Below are positions 10,712 through 22,639 of a stretch of 64,000 nucleotides of DNA, piece after piece. Made by a program: the position numbers and the translations under genes. The stretch covers positions 38,674,508 to 38,738,507 of the forward strand of contig NC_088776.1 of assembly GCF_954871325.1 (NCBI RefSeq), given 5' to 3'. This DNA comes from Gordionus sp. m RMFG-2023 (taxonomy: Eukaryota > Nematomorpha > Gordioida > Chordodea > Parachordodidae). Under the pieces are notes generated by a model. The model did not search any database and was not told the origin of the DNA. It saw nothing but the letters and a program-made list of their open reading frames with translations. Numbering within the stretch: position 1 is the first letter of the stretch; every line of letters starts with the position of its first letter.

Positions 10712-11847
10712 GAAACACACCATTATCTGAATCCACTCACAACTACACATCTGATAATCGTTATTATTATGAATCAAATATTAAAGGAGACAAATATAAA
10801 ATTCCTCATGGAGCTTCAACATTTAACTATAACAACAGTAATAAAATAAACAATAATTACAGCGGAAATCATTTTTTAAATTTTCCCTCTAACATTTATA
10901 AATCTAATTGCAATTCTTGGCAAACTTATGCGACTTATAATGATCGATTTAATATTTATGATGAAATCAAAAACTTTAATCATTGTATAGGCCCAAATTA
11001 TTATAACGAAAATACTCAAATAAATAATTACGATGGATATTACAATGCTGAAAAGGAAAGTCTGAGTGCCGAAAATGTGTTATACAACCCAAATTCTTCT
11101 TACGATTTTATAAATTGTTACAAAGGTATATGCAATGGTCAAGAAACGATTGACCCTCTAACATCAAACAATGAAATATACAATCAAACATCATTAAAAA
11201 CAGATAACTGCAAGCATTATGAAGAGGAAACAATAAAATATCAGGATGCTAAAAATGATGGAGAAAACAGCGAATACTCATCCAATATTCCAGATGAACT
11301 TTCGAAAGAACTCATTGGTGAGAACTTTGATAACCATAGACAAATTGTTAATAATAATACAAACAATTTATCAACTGCAAATGCCCATTGTAACATAAGT
11401 AGCGACATTATATCTATGTTACCAGTAACTTCGACAGATTCAAAAGCAAAATTTAAATTAACATCATCCATAAACTGCGGTAATATAGTTCAAATAAATC
11501 ATACAAAGCATGTTGAACAAACTAAACTTACATCTTACATCAAGGACTATAGGGAATATAATAAGGAACATAGCGAATATATTAAAAATATAGATACCAC
11601 AAATAAAATATTTATGGCGGAATCTACTTTGAGCTCGGATTCGACAAAATCTACTTCACAGAGTATGCTAAGTCATACCTCCAACAACTGCTTTGGCGCA
11701 AATGCTAAGATCAAACGTCATAGAACCCGCTTTACACCTGCGCAGTTAAATGAACTGGAAAGAAATTTTAATAAAACTCATTATCCAGATATTTTTATGA
11801 GGGAAGAAATAGCGCTTAGGGTTGGACTTACGGAATCCAGGGTTCAA
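10712..11847 (+). CDS. otp: Orthopedia-like homeobox protein, coding exon 2
   Basis: This is the main exon of a paired-class homeodomain transcription factor, a nuclear DNA-binding protein that in animals specifies neurosecretory and other neurons. It encodes residues 47-425. The first 330 or so are low-complexity, rich in Asn, Ser and Tyr. The homeodomain starts at 11710 with [16 protein letters not shown] and continues through [16 protein letters not shown] and GLTESRVQ, a near-exact match to Otp from other animals. It is interrupted after Gln46 of the homeodomain by a GTATAC donor at 11848. An intron between positions 46 and 47 is common in paired-class genes. Exon 2 opens with AG at 10710-10711 and is open in one frame throughout. 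The Asn-rich N-terminal part is far longer than in vertebrate Otp. Confidence 0.93.
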
Positions 11848-13584
11848 GTATACTTACTCACATTTATGAAATAATTTTTTAAAACAATGTATATATTCAT
11901 GTAATTAAAATAGATTTTTATTTATACGGAACACCATAATAGTCACATTCTAAAATGATACTTAAAATTGATTAAAATAATAGTAATCTACATAATGACC
12001 AATTGCTGATGTAGCATAGTGGGGTTGAAGTATATTAAATATAAGTGAAAGCCAGATTTTGGCTAGGGCTGTCGCTTTAAAGGTATAAGGTTACATTTCA
12101 CAATTTTCAAATTTGTTTTTAGATATACTATATTATTTATCTATAAAACATATATATGGGGTAGGATTATCTTCAAAATAAAAAAATAGTATATATATAT
12201 ATATATATTTAAATATTTTTTTAGTATATGACTAGTTACCGACACCTTGAGCTGTAACAATAGCCATATATATACGATCATTTATAATTATAAATTAACC
12301 TTGTAAATTTGGTCTTAAAATATTCTATTTTTAGTCAATAATAATAATTAGCCGTTTAAATACACGATAATCAAATGATAGCGATTATTTGAATTTTAAA
12401 TTTTAAGCATGATAATATTTCATTTTTATAATTGGGGTCATAGTTTTAGTTATATCGTATAGTATATAAAATATTTTAATTGTTTTTTTTCAGGGCTGTG
12501 AGCCCGAACTCTGAACCAAAACCCTTCGAATCCGGATATCTTACTGAACAAAACCATTAATCTTTTTTTTATATAAATTTTAATTAATTTATTTATTTTT
12601 TTTAATTATAAAAAATTTGAACAAAATTTAAAAATATATATTAAAAAAATAACAAGTAAAATAATTATTAATTTAAAAAAACATTAAATATTTATATTTT
12701 CAACATTTCAAACAGTTTTTATGAAAATCATTTTTCATTTTTAAAATCTTCCGACACCGGACTCTGAACCGGAACCTGGTTCAGAGTTTTCTATTAAACC
12801 CAAACCTGAACCCTTTTTTTAGCAGGAGAATTCATAGTCCTGGTTTTTTTGAGCTAGATTTATACCATAATAGATAGAAATACTATATACTCAATACCTA
12901 CTTTTCTAATCATGTTGTCTTTAACCAGATACATTCAAATTTTTAAAATTATTAATCTGTGAAATTAAAGCTTAATGAACCGAGAGAATTTCTATTTCTC
13001 CCCCAAAAAATGTAGGTACATATATACCTTTGAATACTATTATGGTTCTTAGTTGCTTGGAAATTTAGATCAAGATAATTTTTTTAAATGGAATTTTTAG
13101 CAATTGTATGGTACACATTTATTAATTAAGTATAAATATGATTTTATACAAACTCGTTATATTTTAGTCTTTCTGATTGGGTTTAAAATATCCGGAAATG
13201 CTAACTTGTAAAGATGTTATAATTAATATAATATAAACTTTAACATCAGCATTTCCATTTTTTAATACATATAAGGCACTCCATTTCTAAGGCGATGATA
13301 TGTTAGATCCTGTTTTTTTGAATATGGGCAAAATGAAAATCGATTAACTTGTTGTCAGTGTTGCCACTTGCCTGTTTAATTATTACAATAGAATAATAAT
13401 GTCTATACCATAACTTCATTTGTCAAATAACTCATCGATGTATTTAATTCCTCATATTATCTCAAAGAGATAAATTTCTTATGTAACCTACCATAATTAA
13501 ATAGATCGATATTTCGAACCCATTATAATATATAATGTTACGTAATTATACCTCAATAATAAAGTTATAATGTTTAATTTTTAG
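11848..13584 (+). other. Otp intron 2 (1737 bp)
   Basis: The intron runs from GTATAC to TTTTTAG and interrupts the homeodomain codons 46/47. Apart from the MITE at 12491-12842 and a (TA)n run near 12190-12210, no coding or RNA gene is recognised. A few GC-balanced words near 12000-12080 are unassigned. Confidence 0.85.
12491..12842. mobile_element. hAT-type MITE in Otp intron 2
   Basis: This is a 352-bp non-coding element. The left end is CAGGGCTGTGAGCCCGAAC and the right end, complementary, is CAGGACTATGAATTC. Subterminal words ACTCTGAACC and GGTTCAGAGT occur on both sides. Flanks are TTTTTTTT and GTTTTTTT, compatible with an 8-bp duplication after slippage in a T run. The element is entirely intronic. 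Confidence 0.6.
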
Positions 13585-14907
13585 GTATGGTTTCAGAATA
13601 GAAGAGCTAAATGGAAGAAACGGAAAAAATACCAAGCTAATAAATCAATAATTAACCAAAATAACCAACCTCATAGCAATGTCAACAAAGACACGACCAA
13701 TCCATCATTTTCATCTGAAAACAAAGATCAAAATTTTAACTTAAACATTTTGTCTCCCGTACAATCATTATGCGTACTATCCTCCTTAGCTATTCCTAGG
13801 GGAATCAACGAAAGTGAAAACCATGATTGTTCTAATAACCCAGTCGTTTGTCAAGTCATTCAATCTAATTCATCGGAATATTTATTGCCGAATAAGAACA
13901 TCGAAACATCCTCAGATAATAACTATAGACTCCCCACCAGCAGTGCCAACTACAACACAACAAATCACCATCATAAGGGTTCAAATAATAAAAAAATAAA
14001 AAATAGTGATACATTAGCACCTTTTTCGTATACTAAAGATTATGGTAGTGGTTATGATAATCTATCCAGCAAATGTTTAAAAAATTTAATGATCAAGGAA
14101 ACGAACAGAAAAATTAATAATATCAATTTTTCGAATGCAAATGATTGGTCCACAAATAACAGCCCTAATTATAACGATCAATATTCGATCAATAAATTTT
14201 CAACCATAAACAAAGTGCATATTTATAACTACAATAATATCATCATGGGTAATAATGATAACCTACCGAAAGATTATGATGAACGTGATAAAGAATCTTT
14301 GTTGTATCATAATTTCCCTTTGTATACCTCACTCACCGGGACGTTTAACGAACATTCGTTTCCCTCATTACAGGATAAAGATTCATTAATGTATTCCGAC
14401 ATCATTGACTCAAATGCTTTAATACCTAATAATACCAAAAAAAATAATATGGTTTCGAGCCATTCGACGGATAGATTAGGTAATTCCGATTTTTTAAATC
14501 ATTTATCGACCGAAAATCATACCTTCAATCAAATTACATCTTTACCTTACAATAGCTCCAAGTATTATCCTAATAACTTTTATGGATGTTTTGACCCCAC
14601 TACCCGGATTTATAACAATTGTCCGTCATTTAATTTTGATAAATACCCTAATAATAACAAGATAACAGGAGAAACGTACTCGAAAGATTATTTAAATATT
14701 TCGTGTCCAACTCATTATGGTCAAAATTACCCAAGTGGCAAAATGGACGATATGTCTAGTCAGGTGGACCCTTATTTTTATTACAATCAGTTTTCTACAT
14801 ACCATCCTAATTTTATCCCTAACAACTATAACAACTTTGACTCTCAATACTTTGCACCATTGCCTAAATATTACCCATTGGTTACTCCTTATACTTCGAA
14901 TATATAA
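13585..14907 (+). CDS. otp: Orthopedia-like homeobox protein, coding exon 3
   Basis: The exon begins VWFQNRRAKWKKRKK, residues 47 onward of the homeodomain, with Gln50 and Asn51 in place. It completes the recognition helix whose first part is in exon 2. It codes residues 426-865, so the whole protein would be 865 residues. The remainder is Asn-, Tyr- and Ser-rich with no recognisable domain. The C-terminal OAR motif found in many Otp and other paired-class proteins is not visible. The stop is TAA at 14905-14907. Acceptor TTTTTAG precedes the exon and the frame is open from the first base. Identity as Otp rests on the homeodomain, which is decisive. The long low-complexity tail may be lineage-specific. 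Confidence 0.93.
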   Translation, partial: VWFQNRRAKWKKRKKYQANKSIINQNNQPHSNVNKDTTNPSFSSENKDQNFNLNILSPVQSLCVLSSLAIPRGINESENHDCSNNPVVCQVIQSNSSEYLLPNKNIETSSDNNYRLPTSSANYNTTNHHHKGSNNKKIKNSDTLAPFSYTKDYGSGYDNLSSKCLKNLMIKETNRKINNINFSNANDWSTNNSPNYNDQYSINKFSTINKVHIYNYNNIIMGNNDNLPKDYDERDKESLLYHNFPLYTSLTGTFNEHSFPSLQDKDSLMYSDIIDSNALIPNNTKKNNMVSSHSTDRLGNSDFLNHLSTENHTFNQITSLPYNSSKYYPNNFYGCFDPTTRIYNNCPSFNFDKYPNNNKITGETYSKDYLNISCPTHYGQNYPSGKMDDMSSQVDPYFYYNQFSTYHPNFIPNNYNNFDSQYFAPLPKYYPLVTPYTSNI

Positions 14908-14991
14908 TTATAATGTATTAAGAAAGTTACCGTGCAATTTATCCCTTTTGTTTTTATTATCTTAATATTTATTAATATTCCTTTTTTTCGG

Positions 14992-14997
14992 AATAAA
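14992..14997 (+). terminator. Polyadenylation signal of the Otp-like gene
   Basis: AATAAA lies 85 bp after the stop codon in a T-rich context. It is the first canonical signal downstream and leaves a short 3' UTR ending before the hAT element at 15299. Confidence 0.55.
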
Positions 14998-15492
14998 ATC
15001 TATTAAATTTTTTTTTGATGATTTGAATATATGAATTATATTATTTAAACAGATAGTTATTTATTCTGCTTTCCAAGCATCGATGTTCTTGGGTGTCGCC
15101 TTTGCAATTCAAGAAAGGGTTATGCACATCCCTTGAATATTTTTTAGATTTTAGAGCCTATAATTTATTTTTTAACCTTTTTTAGCATTTTTTTAAATGA
15201 ATACCTTACATTTTTGCCATTTCAAATTATTAATTATAAAAACTTTTGATCTAAATTTGATTTTTGTTAATCGCCATTATTTTTCTTAGGGTTTATATCA
15301 GGGGTTCGAACCGAACCGAACCGCAAAACCGGAATGAACCGTTATGATTTTCTGAACCGTAACCTTAACCGAACCGTTATGAAGAAAATATTAAAAGAGC
15401 GAACCGAACCGTTATAAATATTTTGAACCGGTTTAAACCGGTTCAAAACGGTTTTAAAAATAATTAATTTTAAATTATTAACCTAAATTTAA

Positions 15493-16413
15493 AATTTTAA
15501 TTTTCCTGAAGTATATCAAAAACTTAATTCGTTAAAATTAGATATAGCAACTAGATATGATAGGTCCATATTGGGGATCAATATTCAATTTATAAATAAC
15601 GGAAAAATAAAATTAAGGACTCTATGCATGAAAGTGATTAAAGAACGACACACATCAGAATATCTTAAAAAAATTATTCTAGATGTTCTAAAAGAATATG
15701 AAATAAAAATTGAGCAGATTTACACAATAACCACCGATAATGCAGCAAATATGATTAAGTTAATTAAGCTATTAATACTACACGATGAAGAAGATGATGA
15801 AGATGATGACCTTAACGATTATTTAATTAATGATGATTTAAATAATAATGATATAGATAATGACGATTTAAATAATAATGATATAATTCATGATGAAAAT
15901 AAAGAACTTTTTAATATTGAAAATATTAATCTTGCACCAAATGCCAGATCCATATTAATAGGTATTAGATGTGCTTCACATACATTTCAATTAGCAATTA
16001 ATGATTGCATTAAAAATTCAAATGAAATTGTCATTATAAATAAAGCAAGAAACATCTGCAAAAAAATAAGAAATCAGACAACAATGGGTATTCTCTCAAA
16101 ATTAAATTTGAAAAAACCACTAATAGATTGTTGCACAAGATGGAACTCTATCTATTTAATGTTGGAGAGATTACTAGAGTTAAAAAGCTTTTGCCAAGAA
16201 ATATCGCTCCAAAGCGATCGCGAAAAATGTTTATCAGAGAATGAATGGAAAATAATTAGTGACATATTAAAAGCTTTATATCCAGCTTATGTTTTGACAA
16301 AATATTTACAAAGTGAACAATTGACAATGGGCGATTTTTATGCTGCGTGGATCAAATGTCTCATGCAAACGAGTAAAGTAGACACTCCATTTGCCAGAAT
16401 TTTTCTACGATGA
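15493..16413 (+). pseudogene. hAT transposase, catalytic part (frame 1), copy 1
   Basis: The frame is open from 15493 and reads DIATRYDRSILGINIQFI, then ITTDNAANMIK (first catalytic Asp region), an Asp/Asn-rich insert, CASHTFQLAIND, and CTRWNSIYLMLERL. These are the successive signatures of the hAT RNase-H-like domain. The first in-frame ATG is only at 15628, inside the domain, and no BED zinc finger lies upstream, so the 5' end of the gene is lost. The frame ends in TGA at 16411-16413, just before the region that should follow, where the second frame takes over. The break is identical in copy 2. Confidence 0.9.
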
Positions 16414-16943
16414 AAGCACGAGAAATAAATTTCAAAAATGAAGTTTTTTGCTCTGCTATTTATCTCGACCCTAGATATAATGTATTTTTAACTTTTGAAG
16501 AAAGAGAGATCGCCAGAAAACATCTTTGTAAAACTTGGAACTTGATACAAAATCTAAATAATCAGAATATTGAAATTCTAAATACTATGCCTACGTGTTC
16601 GTATTCGAAGGATAATTTAGATGATGATTTTGAAGATTTATTAAAGTCGCATGAAAGTCTTAATAAGAATAATTCTCAGGGCATCGAAAATTATAATAAA
16701 TGTATAGAAATAGAATATATAATTCGTTCATTTGATAATATAGAGAGATTAGAAAAAGATACTAATCTTTTGAATTATTGGGAAAATGTAAAGAATAGTA
16801 TGCCAGAACTTTATAAGTTAGCTATAACTGTGCTAGCAGTTTCAGTTACGCAGGTCTCCGTAGAAAGAGCATTTTCAAGCCTTAAGTTTATACTCTCTGC
16901 CCAGAGAACTAAATTAAATCCTGAAATATTAAAAATATTTTAG
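16410..16943 (+). pseudogene. hAT transposase, dimerisation part (frame 2), copy 1
   Basis: This continues the previous frame in the -1 register. The ATG at 16410 overlaps the TGA of frame 1 as ATGA. It contains LDPRYN and the hATC dimerisation motif SVTQVSVERAFSSLK, ending in TAG at 16941-16943. Either a one-base loss split an originally single gene, or the overlap allows re-initiation or frameshifting. The identical arrangement in copy 2 shows the split predates the last transposition. The chain is too short to act alone as a transposase. Confidence 0.9.
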
Positions 16944-17521
16944 TTATCCGTTCGAATTCTCTTTTTAAACCTAAATAGTTTAGTATACATATTATTTTAT
17001 TCATTATTGTATTTACGCATGTTTGTTTTTATCTTATTTATTTATAAAATAAAAAAAAACTAATTTGTCTAATTTATATTTCCTAAATTTAATAAAAATA
17101 TCTATTAGATTATCATGGATAAATTAAATAAGAAATTATAAACTAAAAAGATTTTTCTCTAAAATTAATATATACATGGTTAATGATTAATTTTTTTAAA
17201 AATTAAATTTATAAAAACCGGAACAAACCGAAAAGAACCGTTATAAATTATAAACCGAACCGAACCGATATGATTTTTTTTAAAAAACCGAAATGGAACA
17301 AAACCTTTATAAAATTTTAAACTAAAAACCGGAACGAACCGAACCGTTATACTAAACGGTTCGAAACCCTGGTTTATATTACATACATAAAATTTATCTT
17401 TTTTAAATGGCTTAATAGTTGAGAGGTAATCATCTTACTTGCAATGCAACAATTATAAAGATGGCCAATAACAAATACAGAACAATTTTTATGTTTCAAA
17501 CTAATTTTTATCAAAGGCAGA

Positions 17522-17619
17522 CACCCCCCCCCACCCCTAGTTAAATCAAACCGAGAATTTAGGTCTTTTTAAGCACATAGATATCTGTTAGGTTTCATAA
17601 GATGGGGTGGGGGGGGGTG
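17522..17619. repeat. GC-rich perfect inverted repeat
   Basis: CACCCCCCCCCACCCC (17522-17537) and GGGGTGGGGGGGGGTG (17604-17619) are exact complements, 66 bp apart. The arms stand out in AT-rich DNA and could fold into a hairpin or, on one strand, a G-quadruplex. They may be the ends of a tiny MITE; flanking duplications were not identified. Confidence 0.75.
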
Positions 17620-18880
17620 CACGTTTAATATAATTGGTTTCTGCAAAAAAATTACCTAATCAACAAAAAGAAATTATGCCCTGTTGGGGTTCATGTTTCG
17701 CTAAAAAAATTATTTTGTTATTTTGGAACGTTCTGGAACGTGTTTCTAAAAAATTATGATTTTGTTTCTATTTTATTAATCAACAAATTAATTTTTATCA
17801 ATACATATAAATCAGTTAACTTCTAAGCATTTATATGCTCTCTATCTAATAAAAGTTATATCTACGTTGTGTTAATTCAAATTTTTGCCAAAAACTGTAT
17901 CATCTAATTTAGAGAACCTTTATTAGCAAAACCTTTATCGCGAATGTTGTTTATTGCGAAGAAACTTTGGGAAAGGAAATATCATAAAAATTCTGCAAAA
18001 TATTTACAGCGAACAATATCGTAAACTCCCTATCGCGCCTATATTTTCGCGAAATCTAAACCACGGACATATTGCATTTTAGCAAAACCTTTATTGAGAC
18101 TGCATTAAGCGAATTTTTGAGCGCGAACTCTTAATAGGTAATGTTTTGCCATGAATATATTCCCATAAAGTCATTATCGTGAGAGCATTACCAAGAAACA
18201 ATGAATATTGCTAATGCATTTATAAAGGAAACAACATATTTAATAATAATTTATCCAAATATGTTCTTACATCATTTGCGCAAAATGTTTTACGAATATT
18301 TTGTTACTTATTGGCTACTGAGTTAATAAGAGTTGGCTTCAATGGGACTTTTTCTGATATGATGAAAAATAGCTTAGCAATTTTTCCTAATCTCTTTAAC
18401 TCATGGTAGTAATTATGGAGAGGATATTTCGCGCCAATTTTTGTGTTAATAAATTTATTCCCCTCTCCCCTGTATATAAATTTTAAAAATGCACTTTATA
18501 CAATTAAAAGTAAAATCTTTGTAAATATATCTAAAATATCCAGAATCTTTCCTTACTTACTCAGGATTAAAAATACTGGAAACTAAGAATTTTTCCTAAT
18601 TATCTGAGATTTGTTTTAAAAAATCGTAAACAATTTATAAGTAAAAATTTTAATTTTTTCAGAATTTTTTATATTGAATTTTCCTAGTTAATTTTTAAAA
18701 TTATTGTGTAAATAAGAAAAGTAAATTTAATTTGTTTAAAATCTGTTATTTCTCTAGAAAATTATTCCTTTATCCGAGCCCCGGGAATTTAAACGGGTTG
18801 CAAATGACTTTATATTTAATAAATTTAAATTATTAAAATATTATAAACCTGAAATGTATTTTATATATAACATCTAATAC
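17620..18880. other. Intergenic AT-rich stretch, no gene recognised
   Basis: No ORF or RNA gene is supported. Between 17920 and 18160 there is a run of GCGAA- and CGCG-bearing words (for example TTTATCGCGAATGTTG and GAGCGCGAACTC) that repeat loosely and look like subterminal repeats of a decayed element; no ends were found. Confidence 0.35.
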
Positions 18881-18887
18881 GCATAGG

Positions 18888-20175
18888 CGTCTACTTCATA
18901 TAAATGGCGGGGCTCTGGCCTCCATTAAAAATTTTTGTTGGGGCTGTGCCTCCATAAAAAATAGATTAATCAATCAAAGATATATTACTTAAATATTCTT
19001 TAGATATCAAAAATTGCAGAAGTTAATGTTATGATGTAGCCTCCATCGTTAGTGTAAAGATTTCTAGTTTACAAACATGTTCATAATGAAGAATCTAGAA
19101 CAATTTATATACATTGTGAAGGTCATACACTGAAACTTGTTTTACAAGATTCTATTAACATTAATGCAAAAATTTGCGATTTTGTAGTATTAACGAAAGA
19201 TTTATTATCTTTTGTTCGTAATTCTCCCAAACGCAAGAAAATATTTCGTTCCATCCAAGATGAAAATGATAGTTCAGCCTCTTTAAAGCCATTATGCCCT
19301 ACATCCTGGTGAATGCGAATAATGTCCTTAAAATGAATAGATAGCAATTATGAAATAATCGAAAACCTTTATTACAAATAATAAATACATTTCGCAGTGA
19401 GGTTGATAAAGAGAAAAAGTTTATTGCACCAAATACAAATTTGAAAACTTTTTATTTCTTAATGATGATAATAATATTTGAGAGAGAATAGTCTTAAATG
19501 CTAAAATTAAAAGTTCTTCATTACATATTCAAAATATTAAATATAAAATAAAAAATAAAAATCTCATCAAAGTTTTAGATGTAAAACTACAAGAAGATAG
19601 TTTAGATAAGTTTTTGAGAGAAGTTAATTTAAGGGCAAGGAAATTAAATTTAGTGGAGCACATTTTAAAGTGACAGGAAAAAAAACTCTTTAAGATTCGA
19701 ATGAGTTTTTTATATCGTCCTTTCCTTCCATGTCAGTTACAGAATATTATAGGCCACTTTTTTATGAATACAATTGCAAATATAAAAAATTTTCAGCAAA
19801 CCATAGATTTTTTAATTAATATGGAAAAATTTGCTATTCAAAAATTTGATGGAATGTTTCAATATCTATGGAGATGATTTTGAAATGGAAAGTCAAATAC
19901 TTCATAGAGATTATATAATAAACTCTTTAGATGACGTCACAACCATATTAAAAGAACAAAATAAGAAAAAAATTATTTCTATTTTTTCAGAGTATGTAAA
20001 GTTTATTAAAATGCTATTAACTGTTCCCGTAAGTACTACTTTAAAACAATCATTTTCAGGATTAACATGTCTTAAATCATATTTACGTTCTGCGATGAAA
20101 CAGTAATGACTTTGAAATTTTAAATGTTAATAAAGAAAAAGCAAAAGAACCTGATTGAAATGTGATAATAATGAA
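18888..20175 (+). mobile_element. Old hAT relic (DUF4371 type)
   Basis: Broken plus-strand frames spell a DUF4371 hAT transposase. Near 19100 the translation reads YIHCEGHTLKLVLQDSI, then LLSFVRNSPKRKKIF and LKPLCPTSW, where the family has CPTRW. At 19990-20100 it reads LLTVPVSTTLKQSFSGLTCL and LKSYLRSAM, the dimerisation region. At least four stops or frameshifts separate the pieces. The left end may be at CATAGGCGTCTACTTC (18888-18903); no right end or target duplication was found. Confidence 0.7.
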
Positions 20176-20884
20176 TATTTTTTAAATAAAAATATTAACA
20201 TTTATTATATTATATCCTTCATTAAAAAAAATATATCAATTATTATCTGTAATTTATATTATAAAAACTTGAAAGGAAATAAAAAATGATACTTTACAAA
20301 ATTAAAATTACAAGCTTTTTTATGATATTTTTTTTTACAATTAATTAAAATTTGATTAGGTTTTTTTCAAGTTCTATTTAAAATAGATTTCAGCCTTCAT
20401 AGACATTTTTTTTCTATTTTAAAACAATTTTCATGGAATTCATGCACATACTTTTACATGTCTTCCATTATTACTTTTTACATAATTCCCAACTTTCTAA
20501 TATAATAGTGCTCTAATTCATTTGAAGTTTTGACCACCCCATTCTGGCTTCTTTCTGTATTTAAATAAATAAAAATAAAGTTCTGGTCAATAAAATTTCA
20601 AGTAATTGCCTAATACTAAGATTATTATTATACAACCTTTATCTTCATCTCTAATATCCTCCTTACTTTAATTCTAATCTCTTGATGGCTCAATGAAAAT
20701 TTGTTTAATAGTCTTTATTCCCCAATAGTGATTAAATAAATATATTATATAAATAATTATAAGATTTATACTTTATAATTGTAAAATAATATAAGATATT
20801 ATTGATTCGATACTTGTTTGAGTTCCCTGTGTTTTAATATTTGGAACAAGAACACAAATAAATTTTTAGACAAAACATAAGCGT

Positions 20885-21060
20885 AACCAAGATCTTGGTA
20901 AGGGAAGATGGGGGGGGGGCACTATTATGTGGGTTTTCCACATGAATTTTATTGGAGATCTGCCCACTTATTGTAAGCCTTTCGCTATATTAGATTTTTA
21001 TAAAAATACTTTGTTTCACTTTTTTTTATAAAAATTCTTTTTTCTAAAAACTTTGAATTA
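20885..21060 (+). repeat. Dispersed repeat, copy 1
   Basis: The sequence GTGGGTTTTCCACATGAATTTTATTGG, CCACTTATTGTAAGCC and the following TTTTATAAAAATACTTTG closely parallel 22640-22830. It begins with a G tract (GATGGGGGGGGGCAC). Both copies have the same orientation and probably belong to one old non-coding transposon. Confidence 0.65.
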
Positions 21061-21100
21061 TAGTCGTTATCGTGATATATTATATCATTTTTGAGGATAT

Positions 21101-21122
21101 GGGGGGGGGGGGGGGGGGGGGG
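21101..21122 (+). repeat. Homopolymer of 22 G
   Basis: An uninterrupted run of 22 G residues lies in otherwise AT-rich DNA. Length is probably variable and may be affected by sequencing. It can form G-quadruplexes. Confidence 0.9.
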
Positions 21123-22639
21123 ACTTAAAATGATATTTAAAAAATAAATCGTTTTTTATTGAAAAACACATTTGTAACTAGTGTCAATCCTTTTTGTTTA
21201 AAAATTGAATTAATATTAATACAAATCAGAAATTTTTATTGAAAATAAATATATAAATAAAATACAAATTAATAAATATGTCAAAGAAAGGTCCGTCAAC
21301 AAGGAAAAAGAATATTCAATTAAAATATTAGAGAGAAAATATTCTAAATCAAAATAAAATGAAGATATTCATATATTAGAGCACCAGACAAATACAGATT
21401 AAGTGTTTATTTATCCTTACATTATTTCTACATTTATTTTACTAGGGGAATTTAAACATTAGAGAGGCAAGCTATTTTTTTCAGTATAATCTATTTAAAC
21501 ATCTTTCAATCTATTTAAAAAATATATATTATTTAACTAATATAGTCGGAGAAATAAACGTTTCAAAATAAAATAGACACCATTAGTAAATATGGAGGTA
21601 TTGCTTTAGCGTTGTTTTGGCAATATTGACTTCGCGATGACTTGGTTACAAAATTTTCGCAAAGGTTATTTACTTTGGAAATTAGATTAATAATATTTTG
21701 TTCTAAAAATAATTGAATGTCCTATAAATGTTCTTATTTGTGACCTGACAAAGAAAATTTTATATTTAATCATAAGGGTGAAAAGACTAAGAATATGGTA
21801 GAAAAAATTTGAAGTTGAGAATTTGACATTTTTTTAGATTTTGGGATTGTCGAAATTTTGAAATACACTACTTTATTTATTTTGATGATGTGACCTGATT
21901 GTGGTATTATCCAAAATATACGTCAAGTTCGATATTACACATATCTGTTATATTTTATATAATACTGTTTATTGCTAAGTAAAATAAAAATGGACAGAGT
22001 GAATGCGCTGATAAAATTCTTTGCTTGGCGTATCGTAATATCATTGGGGTACAATGGCTTGACTGGATATATATAAAATAATCTAGATATAGTTCTAAGG
22101 GTCTTGCAATAGAATAATTGCGATTTATTGTATTGAATGTTTCTTATGTCAAATTTAAAAAATGATGATTTTAAGGTAGATTATCCAGAGTAATTCCTGT
22201 GTAGCTGCCTATTCCATTCTCTTCATGCCAAACCCTAATTAGTTTAGTGAAATAAATTCACTAATTTTGATAAGATGTCTTTTATGTTAATAGAGATTTA
22301 GACAATCCTTCTAATAACATTACCTATAACAGAGGGGGTGGGGGCTTAATTCGGCTTTTGTAAAGCAAATAATCTGACTCCTTAAAATAGTTAAATTGAT
22401 GGAAGAGGTAGCTCCTTTTAATGATTAGATTCAAAGATCGGTCAATGCTTATAATAGAATGAGAGAGTAAGAATGGTCTCATAAGATTAGATAAAAGACT
22501 ACTGATAACATCTCTTCCTCCGGCGGAGTGCATTAAAAATGAATTGCTTCAGACACTTCGTCCATGGCTAATTTAATATAAGATGACTTTAATAACAAAA
22601 GGGAGTTGTTATTAATAATAGTTGGTTGTATAGGTATAG

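Larger units (their letters stand above)
15299..17371 (+). mobile_element. hAT transposon copy 1, recent, internally defective
   Basis: This 2073-bp element starts CAGGGGTTCGAACC and ends GGTTCGAAACCCTG. It is flanked by a perfect 8-bp target duplication GTTTATAT (15291-15298 and 17372-17379). Long subterminal regions are built from AACCGAACCG and AACCGTTATA words in opposite orientation at each end, probably transposase-binding arrays. It lies 390 bp downstream of the Otp stop codon in the same orientation. It is almost identical to the copy at 23557-25625, including the coding frames, so the insertion is young. Coding content is described separately. The zinc-finger part of the transposase is missing and the catalytic part is frameshifted. 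Confidence 0.95.

Noticed and set aside
13814-14965. Plus-strand frames overlapping the third Otp exon
   Set aside because: Shadows of the homeobox exon in other frames; no independent support.
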